NCBI GenBank assembly: GCA_029259875.1
Contig: JAJDEK010000124.1
Location: 1 to 7,299 of the forward strand
Source of the DNA: Planctomycetaceae bacterium
GTDB lineage: Bacteria; Planctomycetota; Planctomycetia; Planctomycetales; Planctomycetaceae
Length of the DNA: 7,299 nt
Direction of reading: 5' to 3'
Each line of letters begins with the position of its first letter. Within the stretch, counting starts at the first letter, position 1. Positions 1 to 5,947 of this stretch are shown here, in pieces. Both the position numbers and the translations under genes were made by a program. Below the pieces are notes generated by a model. The model was not told the origin of the DNA and did no database searches. It saw only the letters and a program-made list of their open reading frames with translations.

Positions 1-188
1 TCGAAGACATCATTAAAAACCATACCTGACAGATACAAGCTGGCTGAAGCAACGAGCAACAATGCAAATTGGATAGGGAGTTCAAATGAGTTGTGTGTCA
101 GTAAATAACCGAGAAAAATATCTGACATCGCTGTAAATACAGCGGGTAGCCGCATCAATTGAAAATAAGCGAGCCACTTTTTCATCAT
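1..188 (-). CDS. UbiA-family prenyltransferase, N-terminal part (runs off the left edge)
   Basis: Reverse-strand reading from the ATG at 188-186 gives 62 open codons to the window edge. The protein starts MMKKWLAYFQLMRLPAVFTA, has hydrophobic stretches at about residues 15-30 and 40-57, and reaches NDVF at 59-62. The next codon begins GA, so it is Asp or Glu. This matches the start of UbiA-family membrane prenyltransferases: an 'RLP' entry helix, then the first Asp-rich motif (NDxxD) that binds Mg2+ and prenyl diphosphate. The start sits inside ATGATGA, so it overlaps the stop of the inositol-3-phosphate synthase gene (TGA at 187-185), which implies translational coupling. The second ATG, at 185-183, is an alternative start. 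The acceptor substrate cannot be read from this fragment. EboC-type UbiA proteins are one candidate subgroup. I am confident of the family and unsure of the subgroup. Confidence 0.8.
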   Translation of the reverse strand, partial: MMKKWLAYFQLMRLPAVFTAMSDIFLGYLLTHNSFELPIQFALLLVASASLYLSGMVFNDVF

Positions 189-1408
189 GATTGAGATTCT
201 TCAGAGACGTTGTTTGCCCATTCTTCAAGTTGTTGGTACTGACGTTCGAATTCCGGTGTCGTCGCTTGCATAGGGCTTTTAAAGAACGAACTTAAATGTG
301 ACATAACTCCCGATCGATCTCCGCGACGCCATTCCCGCTCGGTAAACCGAACTAAATCGAGCACCAAGGGCGCTGCCAGAATAGAGTCTGTTCCCTGCCA
401 GGTAAATTGCAGAGACATTTTCGTATCCAGGAAACCTTGAAAGTGAATATGGTCCCAAGCGGTTTTCCAGTCTCCCATCGATTCGATATATTCAATTGAG
501 ACCAGAGTCTGTGGCTTATAACCAAGAATTTCCGTCAACAGGTGGTCTTTGGAATGAACTTTATTGGATTTATTAACTGGATCATCAAGGACTTTACCAT
601 CCAGGTTTCCAAAAATATTATGCCCCACCCAACTCATCACATTGAGATTACGGTGAGCAAACATCGGCGCGAGAACACTTTTCATTAAAGTTTCTCCCGT
701 CTTTCCATCACGACCCGCATGTAAAACGTTCTTCTCTTCAGCCAATTCAACCAATGCTGGCAAGTCGGTACCTGCCGAAGGTGTGAAGTTGATATGGGAA
801 CAGCCGGCATTCATCGCAGCAATGGCATAAAGTGTACTGGCGGGAACCGGAGATATTTCTGCTGATGCCAGCGCCTGTTTTAATTCATCCAGACTCAGAG
901 TTTTAGCCGACTCTTCGACAGGAGGTTCTGTCGAAGCCAGATTGACGACAACGACGTGTGCCAAGTCGTGCTTTTGCTGGAATTCAGAAATATCACCTGA
1001 CAGACGCGTAATCGTGTCTTGCAGAGTTTCCTGATCGTATTGTTTTACGGAATTACCGGCCAAAGACCGAATCGTATCTCCGACATGGACCAGTGATCCT
1101 GGTTTGACATTTTGATCGAATGCTTTCAATTCCGATTCGACCGACTGCAATAACGCAGGATGAAATACGCCTGATGTTTCGCTGAAATGTTTTGCAGCAT
1201 CGACAAAAGAGGTATCACGAATTTCATGACCGCCAATGACAAATTGATCCCACTCAGCCAGATTCAACTTTTCAAAGAAAGGATTTTCTGAGACGAGCCC
1301 ACTCGCGCCCGTGGTTCCTTTCTGAAGTGCTGATAAACCTACGGCAACTGTCGTTGAGACCCCGCCCCATACTCCAATGATCCAAATCCCGATACGCTGT
1401 TTCGTCAT
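185..1408 (-). CDS. ino1: Inositol-3-phosphate synthase (short bacterial form)
   Basis: This cytoplasmic NAD+-dependent enzyme isomerises D-glucose 6-phosphate to 1D-myo-inositol 3-phosphate, the entry step to inositol compounds. The 407-residue protein opens with a Rossmann nucleotide-binding loop (GVWGGVSTTVAVGL, 12-25). It continues with the 'VVNLASTEPP' strand-loop (154-163), INFTPS (206-211), the lysine-bearing segment AGRDGKTGETLMKSVLAPMF (231-250) and the core dimerisation/active-site stretch around GHNIFGNLDGKVL (262-274). A lysine-rich run (K280, K283, K287) and GDWKTAWD (312-319) follow; these resemble the active-site lysine segments of the family. At about 400 residues it belongs to the short prokaryotic class; the yeast enzyme is over 500. 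The ATG is preceded by only a weak AGG-type ribosome site. It lies downstream of the phosphoglucomutase gene and overlaps the prenyltransferase start. I see no frameshift or missing motif. Confidence 0.93.
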   Translation of the reverse strand: MTKQRIGIWIIGVWGGVSTTVAVGLSALQKGTTGASGLVSENPFFEKLNLAEWDQFVIGGHEIRDTSFVDAAKHFSETSGVFHPALLQSVESELKAFDQNVKPGSLVHVGDTIRSLAGNSVKQYDQETLQDTITRLSGDISEFQQKHDLAHVVVVNLASTEPPVEESAKTLSLDELKQALASAEISPVPASTLYAIAAMNAGCSHINFTPSAGTDLPALVELAEEKNVLHAGRDGKTGETLMKSVLAPMFAHRNLNVMSWVGHNIFGNLDGKVLDDPVNKSNKVHSKDHLLTEILGYKPQTLVSIEYIESMGDWKTAWDHIHFQGFLDTKMSLQFTWQGTDSILAAPLVLDLVRFTEREWRRGDRSGVMSHLSSFFKSPMQATTPEFERQYQQLEEWANNVSEESQS

Positions 1409-1454
1409 GATGTTGCCTGAAAACTGATAATACTAGATTCAATTGTAATCGCTG

Positions 1455-1483
1455 ATGATATAGAGGTAGGTGGGAGCAGACAA
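1455..1483 (-). promoter_or_regulatory. Candidate sigma70-type promoter for the inositol-3-phosphate synthase gene
   Basis: On the minus strand TTGTCT (1483-1478) and TATCAT (1460-1455) are separated by exactly 17 bp. This gives 4/6 and 5/6 matches to the housekeeping consensus. The -10 box lies about 46 bp upstream of the ATG, leaving a short leader. It suggests the synthase/prenyltransferase pair can be transcribed independently of the mutase gene 280 bp upstream. The call is from sequence match only. Confidence 0.35.
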
Positions 1484-1544
1484 ATATAAAACTGCTCAAC
1501 TTGGAGTTGGTCAGAGTTTATTGCTGCTTTCACTCGATGATTAT

Positions 1545-1582
1545 TTCTGTGAGGAATGCTGACTAATCCCGTTATCACAGAA
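1545..1582. repeat. 8-bp inverted repeat between the mutase and synthase genes
   Basis: TTCTGTGA (1545-1552) and TCACAGAA (1575-1582) are perfect inverted copies with a 22-nt centre. On the minus strand this lies after the mutase stop and about 60 bp upstream of the candidate synthase promoter. There is no T-run after either arm, so it is a poor intrinsic terminator. It could be a protein-binding dyad or a transcript hairpin, or chance. Nearby, TTCGGCCGAA (1645-1654) is a 10-bp perfect palindrome. Nothing else gene-like is visible between 1409 and 1688. Confidence 0.3.
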
Positions 1583-1688
1583 CTAAATCAACCATATTTA
1601 TCATTGTAGTTTCATCTCGGCTCGTCACAATCTAAGAATATTGATTCGGCCGAAAATAATAATCCTGATATCGTGTCTGCTAAATTTA

Positions 1689-3536
1689 CTAACTGGTCTC
1701 CAGAGTTTGGTCGATCCAGCTCATTAAAGCCTCTTTAAAAGCTTCAATCGTTGATAAAGCCTCGCTTTTTGTTTTCGCAAGTTGAGCAGGATCGGTCACC
1801 TCTGCTTGTGCAAAATAATAGAATTTAATCTTTGGCTCCGTGCCTGAAGGACGCACACCAAGTTGTACAGTCAAAGGCGACCCTTCCCCTTTCGCTTCAA
1901 ACATCAGAACATTTCCCTCTGGTTTAGAAAAGGTCTCAGAGGGGGTATTTTTCGGCAATGATCGAATTTCAAGGTTTTGATAGTCTCTCACGAGAGTAAA
2001 TGTAAGATTTCCCAGTTTTTGTGGGGGAGTCTGCCGGAATGCTTTCATCAACTCTTTGATTTGTTGATTTCCCTGTGAACCTTTACAGGTCTTCGAAACT
2101 TGTCCTTCCAGATGGTATCCGTGTTCGATGTACAGCTCATCTAGGCGGTCAAATAAAGTCTTTGACTCACTTTTCAATTCTGCAGCCAGTTCACAGACCC
2201 AAAGTGCCGCGATTGCGGCATCTTTATCCCTACAATAGCCCCCTGCCAGATATCCCAAAGACTCTTCCGTGCCAAAGACGAATTCCTCTGGGCCTTCTGC
2301 ATCCATCGTTTGGGCAATGTACTTAAAACCAACCAGCAAGTTATTGATGATGCGAACGTTCGCTTTTCGTGTAATAGCAGCAATTAATGGAGTCGTGACG
2401 ATCGTCTCTACGACATAATGATTTGGCGTGAGAGTTTGTTTTTCCTGCCGTTTACGGAGAATATAGTCGGCCAGTAAAGCGCCTATTTGATTTCCTGTCA
2501 GATGAATAAAATCTCCCGCATTATTTTTAGCACAAACCCCTAAACGGTCGGCATCAGGGTCACTGGCTAGAATAATTTCTGCGCCGGTTTGCTTGGCCAA
2601 ATCGATCGCCGGTTGGTAGACCTCGGTCCGTTCCGGGTTAGGCAATTGATCGGGAACATTGGGAAAATTACCGTTTTGCTCGCACTGGGGCTCAAAACGC
2701 TTAAGTTGTTCAAAGCCTGCTTGTTGTAACACCTGAAATACAGACGTTTCTCCCACTCCATGGAGGGGAGTAAATAGCCCCTGAAGGTCTCTTGAAGTCG
2801 AGTGACTATGTGCGATGACTGAGCTTCGATATTCGCCGGCAACGTCCTCATCAATGAATTTGATTAAACCTTGCTCGACGGCTTGATCAAAGTCAAGTAT
2901 CGGAATTTCGGTCGCTTGATAAACTTCATCAATGATGCCTTGATCGTGCGGGGGCAGAACCTGCGCTCCCGTTGACCAGTACGCTTTAAAACCATTATCA
3001 GAAGGCGGGTTATGCGATGCGGTGATCATCGCTCCCACATCACAGCCGAGGCGCCTGACAGCAAAAGAAAGTTCTGGTGTGGAACGAGGTCTTTTGAAAA
3101 AGTAAACTGTCAAACCGTGGGCTGCTATCACCGTCGCAGCGATCTGGGCAAATCGTTCTGAATTGATACGTGAGTCATAAGCAATCGCTGCTTTGCCAGT
3201 CTCGGCTCCTGCAGATTTCTTAAAGTAGGCAGCCAACCCGTGAGCTGATTCGGCGATGGTTCTTTCGTTAATCGTGGCGGATCCCAGGTCACTCATCAAT
3301 CCACGCCGGCCACCGGTCCCAAAAGGGATGACTTCCCAAAAGTAAGTATCCAACGTACCAAAATCTTCTGCTTCGATCAGTTTGAGAAGTGACGGCAGGT
3401 AAGAAGCATACTGAGGTTCAGTAAGCCAAGGTTCTAAGTGAGTGAAAGCGGATTCAGAAAGCTGTTTTTTACTAACAGCAGATTGGGCAGTTTTGATAGC
3501 CTGCTGGATATCCATTGTTGGAGATGGTTGATTCAT
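1689..3536 (-). CDS. Phosphoglucomutase/phosphomannomutase (alpha-D-phosphohexomutase family, PGM2/PgcA-like)
   Basis: This cytoplasmic Mg2+ enzyme interconverts hexose 1- and 6-phosphates through a phosphoserine. All four family signatures are present in the 615 residues. The catalytic loop is TASHNPPSDNG with Ser174. The metal loop is DPDADR, 326-331 (D326, D328, D330). The sugar-recognition loop is GTEESLGY, 422-429. The phosphate-binding loop is RPSGTEPKIK, 562-571. An N-terminal FGTGGRRG (72-79) replaces the common FGTGGLRG. The length and the long N-terminus fit the PGM2/PgcA branch (about 570-610 residues) better than the 450-residue PMM/PGM branch. The ATG at 3536-3534 lacks a good ribosome site; GGA lies about 13 nt upstream. 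Met8 is a second option with no better site. Glucose versus mannose preference cannot be told from motifs alone. The neighbouring inositol-3-phosphate synthase, which uses glucose 6-phosphate, favours glucose. Confidence 0.93.
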   Translation of the reverse strand: MNQPSPTMDIQQAIKTAQSAVSKKQLSESAFTHLEPWLTEPQYASYLPSLLKLIEAEDFGTLDTYFWEVIPFGTGGRRGLMSDLGSATINERTIAESAHGLAAYFKKSAGAETGKAAIAYDSRINSERFAQIAATVIAAHGLTVYFFKRPRSTPELSFAVRRLGCDVGAMITASHNPPSDNGFKAYWSTGAQVLPPHDQGIIDEVYQATEIPILDFDQAVEQGLIKFIDEDVAGEYRSSVIAHSHSTSRDLQGLFTPLHGVGETSVFQVLQQAGFEQLKRFEPQCEQNGNFPNVPDQLPNPERTEVYQPAIDLAKQTGAEIILASDPDADRLGVCAKNNAGDFIHLTGNQIGALLADYILRKRQEKQTLTPNHYVVETIVTTPLIAAITRKANVRIINNLLVGFKYIAQTMDAEGPEEFVFGTEESLGYLAGGYCRDKDAAIAALWVCELAAELKSESKTLFDRLDELYIEHGYHLEGQVSKTCKGSQGNQQIKELMKAFRQTPPQKLGNLTFTLVRDYQNLEIRSLPKNTPSETFSKPEGNVLMFEAKGEGSPLTVQLGVRPSGTEPKIKFYYFAQAEVTDPAQLAKTKSEALSTIEAFKEALMSWIDQTLETS

Positions 3537-3578
3537 CCGATGATCATTTCCGGGTTTAAAATCGCTGGGTTTGGTTTG

Positions 3579-3607
3579 ATTTGCGTATGTGGACTGCGGT
3601 TTGTCAA
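3579..3607 (-). promoter_or_regulatory. Possible promoter for the phosphohexomutase gene
   Basis: A perfect TTGACA -35 hexamer is read on the minus strand at 3607-3602. With a 17-bp spacer the -10 position is GCAAAT (3584-3579), only 3/6 to consensus. The position, about 43 bp before the ATG, is right for a promoter. The weak -10 box means either an activator is needed or the match is coincidental. Confidence 0.28.
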
Positions 3608-3766
3608 CTTTTCAATTTCACGACAGGTAAAACTCAATGACAGCGTATTTATCGGAAATTGGCACCAACTCAGTCAAGTTGGAATCCATAGAACTAGGCT
3701 TCAGTGATAAACAAAACTTCGATAATAACACCAGATTGTAGAGTGAAATTGCCCGGGAGCCAACCC

Positions 3767-3796
3767 TCACAGGATTTCCTGTCCCACAAGCTGTGA
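3767..3796. repeat. Overlapping inverted repeats with alternative pairings
   Basis: Two dyads share an arm. ACAGGA-TT-TCCTGT (3769-3782) has 6-bp arms and a 2-bp centre. TCACAG (3767-3772) also pairs with CTGTGA (3791-3796) over an 18-nt loop. A transcript could switch between the two hairpins. No T-run follows on either strand, so it is not a standard terminator. Compact palindromes like this are often copies of dispersed intergenic repeats, which cannot be tested from one window. Confidence 0.4.
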
Positions 3797-3833
3797 AGTA
3801 CTGAAAAAGCAGGGATGATACCCTCAAATTGCT

Positions 3834-3860
3834 CTATTTGGCAAAGTGCTATTTGAAGTG
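3834..3860. repeat. Imperfect tandem repeat CTATTTG...AAGTG
   Basis: CTATTTGGCAAAGTG (3834-3848) is followed directly by CTATTTGAAGTG (3849-3860), the same unit with a 3-nt deletion. The 7-bp boxes start 15 bp apart. Two copies only, so this could be slippage or a weak operator. Confidence 0.35.
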
Positions 3861-4064
3861 ACATCGCCTGTTATCTCTGGAAAGATCAGGTGGGAATGTA
3901 GCAATTGCCCGGAATATGATGTTCCCTGATGGGACACTGAATTTTTGCCCAGAAAAGTACTCGAATAGAAAACGGAAAATCATTAAGACTTTGCCAGTTT
4001 TTGGTTTCCCACCAACCAAGTCCTTGATTCCCCATCACATCAGTGGCAGAATAGGTGAATTAAA

Positions 4065-4086
4065 CCGGTAACTAATGAGCCGGTAA
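4065..4086. repeat. Direct repeat of CCGGTAA, 15 bp apart, upstream of the Hsp70 gene
   Basis: CCGGTAA occurs at 4065-4071 and 4080-4086. The start-to-start distance of 15 bp is about one and a half helical turns. ACCGG and CCGGT (4064-4068 and 4080-4084) also form a 5-bp inverted pair around an 11-nt centre. It sits about 130-155 bp before the Hsp70 start, a plausible place for a regulator to bind. No known regulator is recognised. Confidence 0.3.
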
Positions 4087-4207
4087 TCCGAACATTAATT
4101 TTGGAATCATGTGAAATGGGAAAGGAATTCTCCTGTCTTGTTTACCGATTTCCCCTATTCCGCTCTCGTGTCCTGATCCATGATGAACCTGCTTGGTCAA
4201 TGAAATT

Positions 4208-4211
4208 AAGG
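4208..4211 (+). promoter_or_regulatory. Ribosome binding site of the Hsp70 gene
   Basis: AAGG lies 7 nt before the ATG at 4219. It supports this start, which places the phosphate-1 loop at residues 10-21, the usual distance from an Hsp70 N-terminus. Confidence 0.6.
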
Positions 4212-4218
4212 TAGTATT

Positions 4219-5802
4219 ATGAAGTTTGTTGAAGGTCTTACTGTTGGCGTTGATTTGGGAACGACGTACTCAGCCATTGCCCAACTTGACAGTGAAGGGC
4301 AACCTATCTCTCTAAAAAATACAGATGGGCGATCGATTACACCTTCTGTTGTTTTACTGGGAGAAGAGGGACGCGTTGTTGTTGGTCCTTCTTTTGAAAG
4401 AACAGCCATTGAGGATGACCCCTCTCGCATTATCGAAGCTGTAAAAAGGCATATGGGAGATGATAATTTTTATGTCGTCTATCAGGAAAAAAAGCTGACA
4501 GCCGAGTTTCTTTCTGCCTTGATTCTGAAAAAGATGAAACAGGACGCAGAAAAAGAAATCGGCCCCATCGCTAATGCTGTCATTACGGTCCCCTATTACT
4601 TTAACGATGTTCGTCGTAAAGCAACTCAGGACGCTGGTAGAATTGCTGGTTTGAACGTGATTGATATTATCAACGAACCTACAGCGGCGACATTGGCTTA
4701 TGCCTGGAAACGGGATGAGTTAGGAAATCCTGACGCGATGCCATCTGGCGAGCGAACCATTCTGGTATATGACTTAGGTGGTGGAACGTTTGACGTAACA
4801 ATCGTGCGTTATTCACCGACGCAATTCCGTGTACTCGCAACCGATGGTGATGTGATGCTGGGGGGCCTCGATTGGAGCCAACGCATTGTTGATCATGTCG
4901 CAGAGCAATTCAAAAAGAAATTTGGAAGTGACCCACGAGAAGACCCGGTCACGATGCGGACCTGTGTGCAGGAATGTGAAGATGCAAAACGCGAGTTAAG
5001 CCAAAAAGCCCAGACTCCCGTTTCAATTTATCACAAAGGCAACACATTAACGGTGGCATTAACTCGTGGTGACTTCGAGCGAATGACAGCAGATTTGCTA
5101 CAGAGAACCCGTGATACAACGGAATTGGTGATGCAACAAGCGGGAGTTGAAAAAGGGCAACTGGACGATGTTGTGCTGGTAGGTGGTTCTACATTGATGC
5201 CTGTTGTGGAAGAAATGCTGAAGAATGTGTGTGGTAGCGAACCTTCACGAAGTATGAACCCCGAAGAAGCTGTTGCCCAGGGTGCTGCTATTCACGCAGC
5301 CATTCTTGAAGCACGGGCAACCGGTGGTGAGAGTCGCATGGCACAAACGGTTATCAAAAGATTGCGCAATGTCAGTACCGCTGATGTTAACTCACACTCA
5401 CTCGGCGTAAAAATTACAGACCCCAATGATCGGACTCGTAAAATCAATCATATTATGATTAAACGAAATACCGAGATTCCCGCCAGTGTCAGTCAGAAAT
5501 TCGTAACGACTTCAGACAATCAACAGCGGATTCATGTTGTCATTCTTGAGGGTGATGCCGGTGATCCTGATGCCTGTTCTACCATTGGCGATTTCCGCAT
5601 ATTGAATTTGCCCGCTAACCTTCCCAAGGGATCTCCTGTGGAAGTAACGTATCGATATGATGCCAATGGTCGAATTCATGCCTCGGCCCGGGAATTGACT
5701 GGAAATAATGAATCTGCTACCGAAATTGTACGAGATTCCGGACTGGATAAAGAAGGCGTTGACCGCTTCGAAGTTCTGGCTAAGGACTACATGGTAGAGT
5801 AG
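4219..5802 (+). CDS. Lidless Hsp70 (DnaK-like) chaperone ATPase
   Basis: The 527-residue protein has a complete Hsp70 ATPase domain. It shows phosphate-1 GVDLGTTYSAIA (10-21), Lys76 at the place of the DnaK hydrolysis lysine (Lys70), connect INEPTAATLAYA with Glu153 (151-162), phosphate-2 VYDLGGGTFDVTIV (183-196) and the adenosine motif VLVGGSTLMPVVEEML (319-334). A beta-type substrate domain follows, with IKRNTEIPASVSQKF (414-428) and YDANGRIHASAREL (480-493). Canonical DnaK is about 600-640 residues. This protein stops just after the first lid helix begins (GLDKEGVDRFEVLAK, 508-522), so the helical lid is absent. The linker, VLLLDVTPLSLG in DnaK, reads STADVNSHSLGV (386-397), without the leucine run. 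No grpE, dnaJ or hrcA is near. The next gene encodes a J-like membrane protein, so a specialised role is likelier than general folding. The Hsp70 family is certain; the role is inferred. Confidence 0.93.
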   Translation: MKFVEGLTVGVDLGTTYSAIAQLDSEGQPISLKNTDGRSITPSVVLLGEEGRVVVGPSFERTAIEDDPSRIIEAVKRHMGDDNFYVVYQEKKLTAEFLSALILKKMKQDAEKEIGPIANAVITVPYYFNDVRRKATQDAGRIAGLNVIDIINEPTAATLAYAWKRDELGNPDAMPSGERTILVYDLGGGTFDVTIVRYSPTQFRVLATDGDVMLGGLDWSQRIVDHVAEQFKKKFGSDPREDPVTMRTCVQECEDAKRELSQKAQTPVSIYHKGNTLTVALTRGDFERMTADLLQRTRDTTELVMQQAGVEKGQLDDVVLVGGSTLMPVVEEMLKNVCGSEPSRSMNPEEAVAQGAAIHAAILEARATGGESRMAQTVIKRLRNVSTADVNSHSLGVKITDPNDRTRKINHIMIKRNTEIPASVSQKFVTTSDNQQRIHVVILEGDAGDPDACSTIGDFRILNLPANLPKGSPVEVTYRYDANGRIHASARELTGNNESATEIVRDSGLDKEGVDRFEVLAKDYMVE

Positions 5803-5861
5803 TACCTCATCGGATGGCTGTTCATCGCATCTAACAATAGAGTCCCAAAAGATTTTTTGAT

Positions 5862-5890
5862 TTGTAATGTCAAATTAGTTCGGTTATCAA
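5862..5890 (+). promoter_or_regulatory. Weak candidate promoter in the Hsp70/J-like gap
   Basis: TTGTAA (5862-5867) and TATCAA (5885-5890) are 17 bp apart, each a 4/6 match, about 57 bp before the GTG start. I see no terminator in the 145-bp gap, so read-through from the Hsp70 gene is equally possible. Confidence 0.2.
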
Positions 5891-5932
5891 TGGTGAATTG
5901 ATTCTGATCACTTTAGTTTTTGATCTAAGAGC

Positions 5933-5938
5933 AAGGAG
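5933..5938 (+). promoter_or_regulatory. Strong Shine-Dalgarno that fixes a GTG start
   Basis: AAGGAG lies 9 nt before GTG at 5948. No in-frame ATG lies near it, and the conserved N-terminal block (AIDVYKDWLGIPEG) begins with the very next codon. The GTG is therefore the start. Confidence 0.75.
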
Positions 5939-5947
5939 TTCTCTCAG

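Larger units (their letters stand above)
3747..3912. repeat. Pair of 10-bp direct repeats, AATTGCCCGG
   Basis: AATTGCCCGG occurs exactly at 3747-3756 and again at 3903-3912, 156 bp apart, both in the non-coding region. The flanks differ apart from one or two bases. It may be a short dispersed motif or a regulator site pair, or chance. Confidence 0.35.
3537..4218. other. 680-bp intergenic region between divergent genes
   Basis: No convincing gene is visible on either strand. The best open frame (minus, 3827-3618) needs a TTG start, has no ribosome site and gives a low-complexity 69-residue product. The stretch instead holds short repeats, listed separately: a direct pair of AATTGCCCGG, a double inverted repeat around 3767-3796, a near-tandem CTATTTG repeat and a pair of CCGGTAA boxes. 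It must carry the mutase promoter (left end) and the Hsp70 promoter (right end). I find no clear sigma70 hexamer pair within 130 bp of the Hsp70 start. There is no CIRCE element (TTAGCACTC-N9-GAGTGCTAA), so HrcA-type control is not indicated. A small RNA or a degraded gene cannot be excluded. Confidence 0.6.

Noticed and set aside
1545..1582. CRP-type site because of TGTGA and TCACA half-sites
   Set aside because: The half-sites are separated by about 22 bp instead of the 6 bp needed for CRP/FNR dimers.
1272..3707. Open frames overlapping the synthase and mutase genes (1272-1499, 2075-2326, 2174-2383, 2567-2854, 3438-3707)
   Set aside because: They overlap genes with intact family motifs, are short, and their translations resemble no family; they are shadows of the real reading frames.
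3618..3827. 69-residue minus-strand frame in the large intergenic region
   Set aside because: It needs a TTG start, has no ribosome site, and runs through the inverted repeats and into the mutase upstream region.
3831..3860. CIRCE-like heat-shock operator (AGTGCTA-type bases)
   Set aside because: Only fragments match; there is no TTAGCACTC-N9-GAGTGCTAA structure.
4180..4203. Short leader ORF MMNLLGQ just before the Hsp70 gene
   Set aside because: No ribosome site precedes it, it lacks a run of a regulatory codon, and a seven-codon frame is expected by chance.
5803..5947. Missing Hsp70 lid encoded after a frameshift downstream of the stop
   Set aside because: The 145-bp gap is AT-rich with stops and shows no lid-like helical sequence, so truncation looks genuine.
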